Shown piece after piece: positions 43,226-55,933 of a stretch of DNA of 64,000 nt. The position numbers and the translations under genes were made by a program. This stretch comes from Lenzites betulinus (Eukaryota; Basidiomycota; Agaricomycetes; Polyporales; Polyporaceae), in contig JABYQU010000065.1 of assembly GCA_022264855.1 (NCBI GenBank), positions 62,001 through 126,000 of the forward strand, in the 5' to 3' direction. Position 1 is the stretch's first letter, and every line of letters starts with the position of its first letter. The notes beneath the pieces were generated by a model. The model made no database searches and was not told the origin of the DNA. It saw nothing but the letters and a program-made list of their open reading frames with translations.

Positions 43226-45934
43226 ATGAACAGAATGGCAAGCTCTACACTGCCTCCGGGAACTGCACCGATCAAACCTGAGTACGATACATTTCTAAGC
43301 TACGAAGAGACCAAATTCATAGCGAGACTCATCCAGGTTCTTGGTGTCCCTGGAACCACGGGCAGTTCCAGATGATGATGCTGCCGAAGGAAGCACGAGT
43401 TATGCAAACTCTCGCTCCGATGCGGCTGTAGGTGGGGAGGAAGGCGAGGAAGGCGGCAGGAAGCTCTCCGGTGCGCAACGAAAGAAACACGCGAAGGAGG
43501 ACCGCAAGAAGCAGCGCGGTGCAAACAAAGGCAGACGATTCCAGAAAGTGCGCGACGACCTTGAGCTATGCTTCAAGGTGGCAAGTGGGAGGCAATGCGA
43601 GTTCGGCAGCGAGTACGTGTTTAGGCCGATATGTCCCTCCTTGCGAACGCGGTCTTACCATTAGCTCGTAGATGCCGGTTCACGCATGATGTTTCCGCGT
43701 ATCTCGCGGCAAAGCCAAAAGATATACATTTCCCTTCCTCCGAAGACCTCTCCGACTCTCCTCCGTTTGTACGACTGCCAGACGCTGAGATGGCGGAAGA
43801 CGGAGATCCAACAAAAAGCTCTCTCGACTCAACGACGACTTGTGCCATCTTCAAGCATACTGGTGAATGCAAACACGGATTGAAGTGTCGATTCCTAGGC
43901 AGTCACGTTCGGACGAAAGAGGACGGTGAACTTGAACTTGTTGTGGACCAGGACAAGAAAGCTCGTGTTGCGGCCTCGGAAACAGAGGTCAACTTCCTCG
44001 ACGCTGACTCGCTGCGGAAGATCCGCACGAAGAAGGTAGGCGACCACGTACTCTCAGTCGCTAGTCTCCCTTACCCGTCTAGCTCCATAGTATCCCCACC
44101 CCATCTCGGATGCGTACCTTAAGGAGGTACAAAACAACACAAACGAGGAGAAAAAACCGGAAGATAAACCGAAAACAGAAGCCATCGCGGCCGAAGCCGT
44201 TATTCCAGCTGACCTCACCCCCGCGGATCATGTAGAGGAAAAGTCTCAGAATGACACTCCGGATGTGCCTATGAGGTTCGCTGAGAAAAAACGACTGCAG
44301 TGGGCAGGAAAGACATGTGCGTGCAAACGCCTGGTTCCATATCTGGTCGTATTGATTCACATATCGCAACAGATCTCGCTCCTTTGACCACTGTCGGGAA
44401 CTTAGTAGGTCCGCAGGAAAGCATACTGACATGCGAGACTTACTATTTGCTCCAAATCACAGCCCTTCCGCCGTCTGTGTGTCGACTACGGTGCGGACAT
44501 TACCTGCGGAGAGAGTAAGCCACGTCATAGCTTGTCTGCTACTCTCCGACTTCTGACGTTTCTCATGGGTTCTGTCATCAGTGGGACTAGCGATGTCTTT
44601 CCTCCAAGGTTCCAAGGAAGAATGGTCCCTCGTGCGGAGACACCCCTCCGAAACTACGTTCGGCATGCAGATCGCGGGCAGCAAACCTCAGTTGCTCGTC
44701 CCCGCCGCGGAAATCATCGGACGCGAGTGCGCGGGAAATCTCGATTTTGTCGATATCAACTGCGGTTGCCCGATTGACCTTGTGTATAAGACCGGCAGTG
44801 GCTCTGCGCGTGAGTCGTCCCCGGTAGCAGACGTGGCGGGGTATCGGCAGCTGACGGAGTCCGTGCTACGCAGTACTGGACGCCGCAGGGAAGCTGGGCA
44901 AGATCATCGTCGGGATGAACAAGGCGCTGGGCGACATCCCCGTCACCGTCAAGCTCCGAACAGGTGTGAAAGACGGGAAGAATACCGCGCACAAACTCAT
45001 GCCCCGCCTTGGCCCGGAATGGGGTACGTCTGCAATCACGGTAAGCTCTGCGGTTCCCGGCGCGTCTCTTCAGGCTAATCGGGCGTATTGTCGCAGCTGC
45101 ATGGTCGTACGAGGCAGCAACGATACACCAAGCTTGCGGACTGGGACTACGTCAAGACGTGTGTCGAGGCCGTGCGTGCTCGCGAAGCAGATGAGGACTG
45201 TTCGTGTCTCCGCTGCGGATCGCAGCCTTGTCAAAGCTGACCAGCTTTGTCGCGGATGCTACATAGTGCCGCCTGTGCCCATATTCGGCGGAGGTGATTG
45301 TTTCTCATCCGAGGATTATTGGTATAAGATGGATCACTACGGTGTCGACGGCGTCATGATCGGCCGTGGAGCCCTTATCAAGCCCTGGCTGTTTACCGAG
45401 ATCAAAGAGAGGCGGGAATGGGACATCAGCTCGCGCGAACGCCTCGAGCTTGCTCGCAAGGTGTGTTTTGCTTTTGTTTTCGTGGATTACAATTGCCTCG
45501 ACACTGATCACATCATAGTACGCCGAATACGGTTTGAAGTAAGCGACTTAAATATGAAGCTTTGCGACGCTGACCAGGGCATAACAGTCACTTCGGCTCG
45601 GACACTGCGGGGGTGAACACAACGCGGCGATACCTCTGCGAGGCGCTTTCCTTCCAGTACCGCTACGTCCCCATCGGCCTCCTGGAGCAGCTGCCAGCGC
45701 GCATAAACGACCGCGCGCCCGCGTTCCGCGGTCGCGATGAGCTGGGTGCGCATTCCTCGATATACAATATACGATCATCATACTGAACATCTCTCAGAGA
45801 CGCTCCTAGCAAGCCCAGACAGTCGCGACTGGGTGAGGATCTCCGAGATGTTCCTTGGTCCCGCCCCCGAGTCGTGGACGTTCACCCCAAAACACAAGAG
45901 CAACGCCTTCGGGAGCGAGGAAGGCCAGGGGTAG
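43226..45934 (+). CDS. DUS3: tRNA-dihydrouridine(47) synthase
   Basis: Reduces U47 of tRNA to dihydrouridine with FMN and NADPH. The start at 43226 gives [20 protein letters not shown] across an intron (43282-43337). A Lys/Arg-rich stretch ([20 protein letters not shown]) precedes two CCCH zinc fingers: [20 protein letters not shown] and [18 protein letters not shown]. The catalytic barrel begins [43 protein letters not shown], then after an intron [18 protein letters not shown] and [21 protein letters not shown] with the catalytic cysteine. Later exons contain [29 protein letters not shown] and [18 protein letters not shown]. All splice phases checked join in frame. The stop is at 45934, 140 bp from the convergent USP-like gene. 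Confidence 0.92.
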
Positions 45935-46074
45935 GCTTGCTCGGCACGTAAGTAGAAGTTCAGGCAAGCAGCATGCATACAAACGGACGTCATGCGAGTT
46001 GTATCAGTACATCCAATCTTGTGCTAATGATACATTATTCGATTTCACCTGCACCGAGCCGGGAGGAGGCAGGT

Positions 46075-48713
46075 CTAGTCGCTCAGGTCCATCGGCTCGT
46101 CGCGCGAGCTCGGGGGCTCTGCGGTGTCCGACTCGATCGTGTGCTCCTCGGGCGTGGCATAGATGTACGGCGACGACGGGGGCGAATTGGGGTCGGTCGC
46201 CTGCGCAGCTGCCTCGGGTGGGAGCTGCTGGAAGAACATCTTGTTGTTGTGCTTGACGGAATCCTACGAAGCGGAATAAGCATCTCGTCACAACTGCCAA
46301 GGGGTACAGTGCAGTAGGTACCTTGATGGCGTCTGGCCAGGGCGTGCGTGCCTCTTCCTCTTCCTCCGACAGCGCCCTGCTGTACAGCAGGAAGTATGGG
46401 CCCGCGCCAAGGTGGAGTCCGGTAGGGTCGTTTAGCACGGTGTCCTCAGACACCTGAGAAGGGATGAGCCTAACGGTATGGATATAGGTGGATATGGACG
46501 AACTTCGGTGACGACGTGGTCGACTGTTTTCCACCATTTGCCCTTGTACTTTACATACGAGTAGAGGTGGGTGCGACCGAAAAGCCCGTCATGCACGATG
46601 ACTACACGCAGGTCGTACTGGGATACACAATCGGCTTAACAAACAAAGTATGAACGAATCACTGTATACGATGCGCACCCTGTGTTTCTGGAGCTCTGGG
46701 CAGTCGAGCATGCCCTCTGCCTCTGTCTTGAGCCGTTCAACCGTAGAATCTATGGCTGGATAGACGTAAGACGGACGACGTCTCGAAAACGGAAAACAGC
46801 ACGCACTCTTCGCCTCCTCTGTGATTCGATCGATGATGCGAGCGATCTTCTCCTTGTTCTCCCGGATGTCTTCTGCGCGCTTCGGGTCGTCGTTGCTCTC
46901 CGCCACGTTCTCGTAATAGTACAGACATGACTGCAGGTTCGCTAGCGTGTCCTTGTCCTACAAGGCGGAGCAATGTCAGAAGGGCAAAACCGTCCGCATG
47001 GGCACAACACTGACATTGAAGTGGAGCAAGGTCTTCTTCTTCGCCTCCAGCTCTTTGACCTCCTGGAGGAGCGTTCGCTGTGCCGTCCGCTTCTCGTCGG
47101 CGAGCTCGAACGACTCTTTCATGAACTGGTCTAGATAGACACTCATCGGGTACTTGAACGTCGCGCGTTCCGACTTTCGCCCGATGGTCGTGTCGTACGA
47201 CGGCGGTGCCGCATCGCGGGCCAGCTGGAACGCAATGACGTCTGAGGGCTCGAAGATGACCTGGCGCCGCGCGTTCGGGTGCTTCACAGGATCTGGCGCC
47301 AGGTCCGCAGCGAGCGATGACACCAGGTCGTTCGTCTCCAGGCTCTTCCCCGCGTTCACCTTCACACAGCAGAGACTATCGGTGCTTGGGTCGTCCGGTT
47401 CCGCATCGTGATTGCCATACATGAGATAGAACAATCTGCCCACTTGGGTGTGAACGGGAGAATTGGTGTCACGCCGCGGACAAGCACGCCTACCTGTGTG
47501 GTTTTCGCTGGGGGTTGTGGAGATTGTTGTATCGCAGCACGTTTTCCACAGCATACGCGAGTCCGTCGTAGAATCCTGAGAATACGTTTTAGCGATTCTC
47601 CAAGGGCAGTTCAAGGTGGTTCGCTCACCAAACGATACGTCTCCTGGACGATCAGCGGGGGTACTCCATGGCTTCGTGATGTACGCATTCATGGCAGCGT
47701 CCACGTTCAATTCGCTCATACGAGCGAGGTCTACGTTGGCAAATATCTCCATCGTCGCCCATACTGGATATGCTACGATGCCTCGTCCATGAAGGCTCAT
47801 GACCATCAGATGTTGTGCCAAACGCACCAGCACCAGCTGTGGGGGGAACTATTTCTGCAGCGGGTGACCCATCGGTGTCGGGTGCGGGTAGTGGGAGCCA
47901 ATTTGCGAGAGCATTTCGGACTTGAGGAACAAAGAACAATCCGTGGAGGATTAGAGCTGCATAGACAACGCCTGGTGATGTCGGGCGTAATGCTATGGGG
48001 CTGCACATGCGATCATTGGCGGGAAGGGGGTCAAAATGAAAGCACCCCTCACGTGTAGCCTTTGCGGACCCGCTCCTCTAGAGGAAGTTCCTCAAAGGTG
48101 TCTTCGCCGATATTGTAGGCAAGGCTGGCCTCGATCGCGCGGCTCATGGCCTGTTCATCCTGCGACATTCCACCAGGGGCGTTGACTTCTGTCTAGCTCC
48201 TCGTGTCGGCGCGAGAATCTGTGTGCGGAGGACTGTGGGGCACGCACATTGGAGGAAACCATGGCCCAATTTGGGTCTGGCGGCCTCTCGCTGGGGCCAA
48301 AGGTTGTTGTCGGCTGGTCTTCCAAAGACGCCTTCAGCGCCCTCTCCAGCTCCTCATCTCCGTCATCCTTCGTGAGGTCGATCACCGGTTTCTCAGGTCT
48401 GGACGCTGACTCCGGCGTTGAAAGATAATCGCGACGCGGTGCGAAAAGAAAAGGACGCACGTGGAGGTGTTCGGGGTCCAACTGGGGTTGGAGAATCGAG
48501 AGGTTGCAGGGCAGGAAGGTCTGCGAAAGGCCCCGAGTCGTTGTCGCCATTGTCGCCTTCGAGGAGGGCGGATGCGGCCTTGTCAAGGTCCTTGTGCTTC
48601 CGCAGGAGGCGCAGCGCATGCGCAGGATCAAGAGAGCCTCCCATGAGGGCATTTAGGGTTTCGATGTCCGTTGCCTCCTGGGGAGTAGCGGGAGGTAGGC
48701 CGCCCGTGCCCAT
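46075..48713 (-). CDS. USP-fold protein (USP25/28-like) lacking the catalytic cysteine
   Basis: Layout of a USP25/28-type deubiquitinase. The start at 48713 opens a UBA-like segment (LNALMGGSLDPAHALRLLRK). Two ubiquitin-interacting motifs follow: EELERALKASLEDQ and QAMSRAIEASLAYN. The USP domain begins, after an intron ending near 47991, PIALRPTSPGVVYAALILHG then LFFVPQVR. Aligned with the usual PVGLKN.GNTCWF...SLF, the cysteine position is Val. The C-terminal box has YDLRVVIVHDGLFGRTHLYS with YVKYKGKWWKTVDHVV, so the His and Asp positions are kept. A coiled helix (KELEAKKKTLLHFN, ITEEVESIDSTVERL) sits between. It ends near EPPSSRDEPMDLSD. Probably a ubiquitin-binding pseudo-enzyme; I recall similar relatives in Agaricomycetes. 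Confidence 0.8.
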
Positions 48714-49577
48714 AGCGAAAAACTGGGACAAGCAAACAAGTAGCTTCAAGCGGCTGCTCCGTCTATGCTACTGTTCCATAGCTCACCTTTGATTTTTTAT
48801 CACTGCTGCAGGAGCGTTATCGACCCAACGGAACTTTCGCAGAGTGTGGTCCAGTGTCGCGTATACCAGTATGCGCCACCTCGGGCTTGCAGTCGCGCGG
48901 AGTGGCTCTTTAGAACAACAGGCTGGAATAACTATGTCGAGCGTTGCAAGGGTCGACCCGGTAGAGCACAGACTAGAACCAGCAGAATTCGACCTACGAC
49001 GATGATGTCAAGGTCCAAGGTACTAAATATCCTGCGCGTGGTGGCGGTAGCATAAACGCTTAGCGCTTAGCGCTTAAGTTTCGCAAAACGGAAGCGTATA
49101 TACGGTTACTATTCGCCATTCTGCTCGCTCTTTGACCACCACCCGGTCGAAAATGCTGTCGTTAATGGCCATAACTCGTACTCCTCATGAATCTGAACTA
49201 AGCAAGTGCCGCCTAGGCGTCGGCGTGGAGCTTGCATGTATTCGGTGCCACACGACGGGACGCGCTTTGCCTGGACCTCGCCAAGCGGACGTACTAGCAG
49301 CGCGGGCACTACATCAATATATAAAAGGAGGACGGTACTTTATGCAATTTTGTGCAGAAGATGTGAGTCCGTGTGCAGGCCGCAGGGCTTGGAGGCGCGG
49401 AACAAGACCGTCGGAATGGAGGCTGAACAGTGCTGTTGCTGGCTGTGTTTGTTGTGTTAGTCTGTTGGGACGACAATGATAGATACATGTGGGTATTGAG
49501 ACAGAATACAGCGTAGGTATGTTCGCAAATAGCAGATGTACAGGAGAATGAGATACAAGTCCAATTGCAGTGTCCTC
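48714..49577. other. intergenic region with short palindromic repeat
   Basis: USP-like gene promoter and Mug190-like 3' flank. At 49055-49077 the motif GCTTAGC is repeated as overlapping AGCGCT palindromes. No gene seen. Confidence 0.5.
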
Positions 49578-52500
49578 TCACACCTCAGTCTCGATGTCCG
49601 GCTCACGAGCCTTCATCTTGAAGCGTTCCTTGATCGCGTGGGCACCCTCCTCCACATTGTCCTTCAGCCACACTGCGGTGCGCGCTGGTTTTGCTTGCAT
49701 AATGCCACGGTGGTCCCGATGCAGCTCCTTCTCGTGCTGCCGCCAGTCCTTGAGCTTGCCAATCACCCCGCTTTTCTTCCCGCTATCTGCATCGCTAGAT
49801 TCCGAAGTCGCATCATCTTCCTTGTGTGGCTCGGGGTCTGCATCCGACTCGACTTCCACCGAGTCTGCCGACACGGTCGTGTTCGTCCCGTGCAGCTCTT
49901 CGTCGCGCTGCGCGTCCTCGCCGTCGCCCTCCCGGGTGTTCACCGGTCCAGCGGTCATCGTCTCGTCCGTCCTGTCGGGCCCCACCCGCCGTCCGTCGCG
50001 CGCCTCCGTCTCGTGGCTCTCGCTCGCCTGGTGCTCCTGCGGAACCTGCGTGTCCATCGCCCCAATCGCATCGCGGAACCCCGCCACGCGCTGCCGGTCG
50101 AACTCGTCCCACGCCGCACGCTTCTTCGCGCCCGCCCCACCCAGCATCTCGTGGTGCTTCTCCGAGATGCCCGGCCAGAACGCGAGCTCGAGCGCCACGG
50201 TGCCGACGCGCTCGACCTTCTCGCGGTCGCTGTCCCAGTACGCGAGGTCGCCGTCAGGCGGGACGTAGTTCAGCTTCAGGCGCGAGTAGTCGCCGTCCTT
50301 CGTACGCCAGAGCGCAGCCTCGACCGGGCCCTCCGTGCGGTCGACAAGGTCGCGCAGCCAGAGCACTGCAAGCGCCTTGCGCCCGGAGCTCTTGAACCCA
50401 GATTTGTCGCGGAACGAGACGAGGAGGGCTGCGGCGTAGCGCTGCCGCACGGGCAGCTTCGTGCTCCCGTCGTGTGCCCAGACGACGGTGTCGCCGCGTC
50501 TCTCAGCGTCTTTGCGCGCGACCTTGCTCTCGGCCTCCGCGGTCGTCGTCTTCAGGCGTAGCTCGCATTTGGCCAAGTCGACAGCGTCAGACCGTACGGA
50601 GACGTCATGGATCTCGAGCGTTCCGGTGTCGAAGCCAAGAAGGTTGGGCGGGAGTTTTGCCTCGACGGGGCGGAGGAGCAGCGATATACGGATCCGGCCG
50701 GTGCCCACGCCCTTTTCGAGCGAGTAGCAACGGGTGACCTCGGAGGCATTCACGAAGACCTCAGATAACTAAACAGAGGTTAGCATGATGTCCAAGGTTC
50801 GGGCACAGCACACTGACCTTGAGGAAAACTGTCCCCAGCACCGCGTCATTCTCTCGCAGACGCGAGTCCTTCACAGTCACCGTGACATGCGCCTTACGCC
50901 AGTCCCGAACGAAGCGCTCCGTGCCCGCGTTGAACATGGGCGAGCTCGTGATTGGTTTCACGCGCGTCTCGTACACCAGCTCGTCGTTCAGCGACCTGTC
51001 CAGAGTAGTCAGCGACCAGTCCGTACGAGAGCGAACCGGACGCACAGCGTGCAATATGATGACGGCAGCCCGTTCCCTTCTTCCGCCGTCTCCTCCCCGT
51101 CATCCTGGCCTTTCTCCCCTTCTCGGCCCTTTCCGCCCTTGCGCTCCTTACCCTGCGTCTTCGCTGTGAGGTCCCTGATCTCATGCACTTGCACGCTCAA
51201 TAGCCCGCTTGGATATTCCGGGTCCGGTGGAGTTACGAGCACCGCCGCCTCAAGGTCGTTGAGCGCAACCGCCCGCGCGTCCTTGAACTCGGGCCGTTCG
51301 CGCAAGTCGTCCGGCAGGCTTGGGTCCGAGCCGTCCGTCGTCAACGCCTTGTTCGGCGGCACCTTGCCGTAGTATCCGACGGTGTATTCGAGTGACCCCG
51401 GGCGATCTTTCGAGTCGGGACTGGTGAGCGGGGAGACCCGCCGCGTAGGCTTGCCCCGCTCGCGGATGAGGTCGACGATATCGATCTCGACAAAGCCCAT
51501 CATATCGTCCTGGAGGATGTGGTGAGTATACCACCGATCCGCGGCGAACGGCAGTTTACTCACGACACTCATTCGATCAGAGTCCCACAGCTGGAAGCTG
51601 AGCTTCTCACGGAGCTTGACCGTGTTCACGTCGACAAGCAGGACGGCAGTCTCCTCGAAGACAGGGTTGCAGTCGTTTTTGATGATGCGCGTCGAGTAGA
51701 GCGGCTTCTCGAGACGGGAGTATGTCAACGTCACGTACGGATCTGCTGAAGATAGTGCCGGCATGTTCAGGAAAGCGCTCTACATCGGTGCGAATGTCAA
51801 CGTACCCGAGCTGCCGGTGGTATCCATCTTCTTTATGCCGGTTGCTCGGTGGATGTGTACGACAATAACCCCAATGGCTTCCGTGTCTGTTTTGAAGTGA
51901 GCAACATCATACAAGCATACAGTCGTTGCCAGCCACCTTTCTTGATGTCATCGCCGCTGATGAGTCGCTGGAGGTCAAGCGTCAAACTCTTCGGAGCAAC
52001 GTACTCCGCCGCCGCGGTATCCAGAGCGCTGGAGATGAACCCTGAGATGAACGGCAAGTTCATGACGTTCGGTAAAGCCCTGCTAAGAGGAGTGGCAGAG
52101 ATAGTGATGCGTGGAAGGCCCATGAGGGTCACAAGTGTCGTTTTCACACTGTTAAGCGGAGTCAGCTTTCGTCCGCCCACTCAGAATGGCTGCTTTGAAC
52201 AACTCACAAGGGAGGGTCCGGAATGAGCTGCAGCCTAGCTCGGAAGGTACCTACTACGCCTGTAACCTCCACCCAAACGGCTGTAGCGCAGATGATTAAG
52301 CTTCATGCCGGGTATATGCTGTTTGGGCGACGCGACTCACGAACTCTGAACCCGTACACGCCTTTCATTCCGACAAAGAACTCCACGAGCAAGCTATATG
52401 CATCTGGGTCAACACAGAAGTCTCATGGCAAAAGAATAGAGTGCGCACTGAATGTTGTGTGCCTTGCTTTCTGCTGTTTGGCCACTAGGAAGCCCTTCGT

Positions 52501-53799
52501 ACGCGAAGGACACCTCGAGGTTCACATGGTCGCCATCGAGCGCCTCGCGGTCGTCTGGGCTCACTGTATCAGCGTCGATGCCCATGGCAGCGAGACTGTC
52601 TCCTCCCTCCGCGGGGTTCCCCGTGTCGCGAGTTGATGCATCGGGAAGAGACCGAATGGCTGTGATGCGGCCCGCATTTGAGCCTAGGCCCATGTCCGCA
52701 ACACGAACAGAGTGCTGCAGAAACGTTCAGTAATCCATGATGCTGAATAGCTCGAGAAACATACCACAAACGTCGGGACGGACGCCTGCATGATGTCCTC
52801 AAGCATGTCGATGAGTGAGCTGAAGAGGTCGGTGTTGAGGATCGGCCAGAGGCCGCGCACGATGGCGTTCGCCCACTCCGCGCTTTCGCGCGTGCGCTCC
52901 TTGTCTGTGACCTTACCGTCGCCGTCCACGTCGGAGCCAGCAGCCAATCCGCGCATGCGCTCAGCATGCCACATGCGAGTTTCAAAATCCGCTTCCGCAG
53001 CCTTGTTCATGCGAAAGAACAGGCAATAGCTAAGAAAAGCTGGAGGAATTGCGCACAACAAGCGGGCGGCCGTGCTGGAGAATAATGTTGAGAGGGCGAA
53101 CGCTGCAGCGAATGCCATGGAAATGTATGAAATGCTTGTGTTGGTTATCGATAGTACGTTGTCCCGGTGTTCCTTCCAGTCTATCCGGCGAGGTCAGCGA
53201 TGTCATTTCCCAGCGTGTACGTCAGCAAAACACGACGAATCTCTGTACATTCCCGGGGGTCCTGGGATTGCAGAAAGTTCCTGGACGACTGGACGTGGGT
53301 TTCAGATGCTTTCTGTCACTCCCAGGGGTTTTTTAGTTACCCAGGAACTTACAAAAACCCCAGACACCCAGAGACAGACTCGCTACCACGGTCTGGCCTC
53401 CTGGAGCTCCTGGAGAGGGTCCTTCTAGCCCTCCAGGAGTTTCCAGGCAGCCTGTGATTTCTTTGTTTTACTTACGTACAAAGACGAGTACTCACCTGGC
53501 GGAGGAAAGTCTTGGTGAAGCACATTATCCCCCTTAGACCTGGTGTCCGGATCCTCGTCCGCGTTCCGTATGTCGAGCTCCTCGCCCGTCGTAGGATCTG
53601 TGACATGCATGACATGACCCTTGGCGAGCCTACGCGCGTTCTTCTCTGTCTGCTTCTCCTCGCGACGAACACTCTGGCCTTGTAGCTGCTGAGCCTTGGC
53701 GTTGGTTGCTTTCTCCGGGCTGACGAGCGATGTGAGCTTGGTGGCAATGTTGGGTACGGGGTTCTTGCCCGAGTACGGTTCTGCGAGTTTGTGGGTCAT
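49578..53799 (-). CDS. Mug190/tricalbin-like lipid-transfer tether (SMP and C2 domains)
   Basis: An ER-anchored tether of the tricalbin/Mug190 kind. The start at 53799 gives MTHKLAEPYSGKNPVPNIAT. After a long intron (about 53182-53495) come SISYISMAFAAAFALSTLFS and LLCAIPPAFLSYCLFF, a hydrophobic hairpin. Next is DVDGDGKVTDKE, a canonical EF-hand loop, then EWANAIVRGLWPILNTDLFS, the start of the SMP domain, which continues through VNLEVSFAYEG and the segment near 52160-51940 (LPFISGFISSALDTAAAEYV). C2 modules include SSADPYVTLTYSRLEKPLYS with NDCNPVFEETAVLLV and FQLWDSD. The C-terminal part (50753-49578) holds another C2-like region and a Glu/Asp-rich end. Identification as Mug190-like is from domain order; exon boundaries between 51000 and 52200 are not fully resolved. 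Confidence 0.8.
53182..53495 (-). other. oversized intron with CCTGG/CCAGG-rich insert
   Basis: About 314 nt against a local norm of 50-60. The stretch 53252-53455 is packed with CCTGG and CCAGG and contains inverted copies such as CCAGGAGTTTCCAGG and AGTTCCTGG. It looks like a small insertion, possibly a foldback element; no target-site duplication was found. Confidence 0.45.
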
Positions 53800-55933
53800 G
53801 TTGACTAGGTCGTTGTGGTGGCATGCGGGAAGTCAGATATCTGGTCATAACTTACGGGCGCGTTTAGCACCTCGATGTTGTCATAGTGGAGTAGTGAGAT
53901 CAGACGCATTTGGAGCCATGGAGATGAGCGAATGCGGGGAGCCAAACTTCATCGCGTTGATGAATCGTCTAAAAGACATGACTAAGGGAGATAGTATCAA
54001 GCAGACCAGCCCAACGCGAAACACCGCAAGGTGGATGTGGATGAGACGGTTAATAAACGCCACAAGGCAACGATTAATGGGATGTGCTTATATCATCCAC
54101 TCCCACGGCTACCCTAACCTCTGCAATGGGCTGAACTTACCGAGACTTATACCCTCATGATGTACGTACTACTAGTTTCCCTCACCTCCCCCTAAAGTCA
54201 CCGCTGGCAACACGACTCATTCACCCCGAGCTCGTAGTCCAACTCAACATGGGCCGAGATGTGTGCACGAGTCTTTCTTCAAGGGCCTTCTTAATCCGCC
54301 TCCGCGCGTATATATTCGGGATCTTACTTGTCTAGTCTGCGGACCAATCTCGCCTAATGACACTAGTACTTATGGCACCTTGTGTAAGTCCCCTTTCATG
54401 ATGCCCATTCCAGCTACACATATAATGCACGCCAGGCTCGCCCTTTCCGATTATGCAACGCCAGCTCCAGCGCTCAATTGCGGGATCGAACAAGAAAAGT
54501 AGATCACCTCAGTCCGATTGTTGAAACGTTAACATCTTGGCAGCGTAGTGGACATGCAGCCTCAACGTACAAGCTGACACTCGGACGATCAGGGCTTCCT
54601 TCTAACATATCAAAGTTACTGGCACCTATTCTAAACTGGGGACTAGCTTCTGCTCCTGTGTGCTATTGATGGTAACGTCTGGCACGACAGTCATATCATG
54701 ACTGGTGACATCTGGCGTCCTTCTGTCGTTCCCGCTCGACACCCACGACCGTCCGCATGGACTGCTGGGAATGGTGCCTGTTCACCTTTTTTCGTTCTTC
54801 CGAGGTGGATATGCAGCACATGGTTCGGTACTGCGGGCTCGAAGCAGGTCACGAATAGCCGCGAAACGGTTTCCGGAAGAATAGTTTGGTTACCCAACAC
54901 AATTGTAGCGAGTGTCACCAAAACGTCCTGGCAGTAAGTACTAGATCTAGATCGTGCGCATATCCTGGTCGTCGCTGCGACAAAATCAGGTTGTACTGTG
55001 AATTTGTGCCTACTTATTGCGGCGTGTGCCCCGAGATACATGACCGTCGTCTCAGGCTACGTTCTCTTCACGTCAAAGGTGAGTCTTTCGGCGCGCAATC
55101 GTCTTTGGGCAAGCTTAAATGACTTCACCTATCGAAGATGGCAACCGTGCCACCGTGCTCAGCTAGGTAGCTTTCCGCCGCGCATGCAGTCCCAGGAGAC
55201 TACTCCGCTCATACATGGCATGTTGCATCCAGGTTCTCACTTGGAAAACGACAGGCGTGGCGGCTTCGTTGCCTGTCTCAGTGCCACGGGACATTGCTAT
55301 TTTTGCATACGGTAAAATCGGTATACTCTCATCAAGTGCGGAGATATAATCTCAAGTTCTCGTCTTCTTGCGCAATGATATGAAGGATTAGGACCGACAA
55401 CGCAAGGGCGCACCTCAAAGTTGCAAGTTGTCGTAATTTGTGTGACACTCATACTCATCTGAATTTCAGTCGCCTCTTCTTCGTTCCAGAGGCTCTGAAG
55501 CATGTGGCCCAACTTCCCGCCGTTGAATCATCCTCTTGGATGTATGGATTCCTAATGTGCCGGGCTCTAATCACCCAACCAATCCAAACCGTGGACACAT
55601 GAACCTTGTAGCCTCACCTCTCCGACATTAACTTTATCCAGAGATCGTCTACCGATGAGCCCGGTATCATGTCCCGCGGTACGTATGCTCCGCAACACGC
55701 GTTCTCGTGGTCTGAGCTGCGATTCTCTTCTCCGGATAGATCGCGTATCCATTATCCCCGACAGCTGGGACATGAGCATCAGAGAAGCAGGGAGCACGTA
55801 TGTCCGTGCTCTTCCTGAGAATCACCTCGGGCCCATCGCGTTATAAAAGCGTCCCGCTCACCACTTTGTATCGCCATCGGAGCTCCCGCTCAGACATCCT
55901 CTCCCCTCCCCAGTCAACCTCTTCTTGGCAGAC
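53800..55933. other. gene-poor region
   Basis: About 2.1 kb between divergent starts (Mug190-like and protease). Several short frames, none with recognisable motifs. Protease promoter at the right end. Confidence 0.45.
55842..55848 (+). promoter_or_regulatory. TATA box of the aspartic protease gene
   Basis: TATAAAA, 92 bp before the ATG, followed by a CT-rich leader (CTCCCCTCCCC). Confidence 0.65.
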
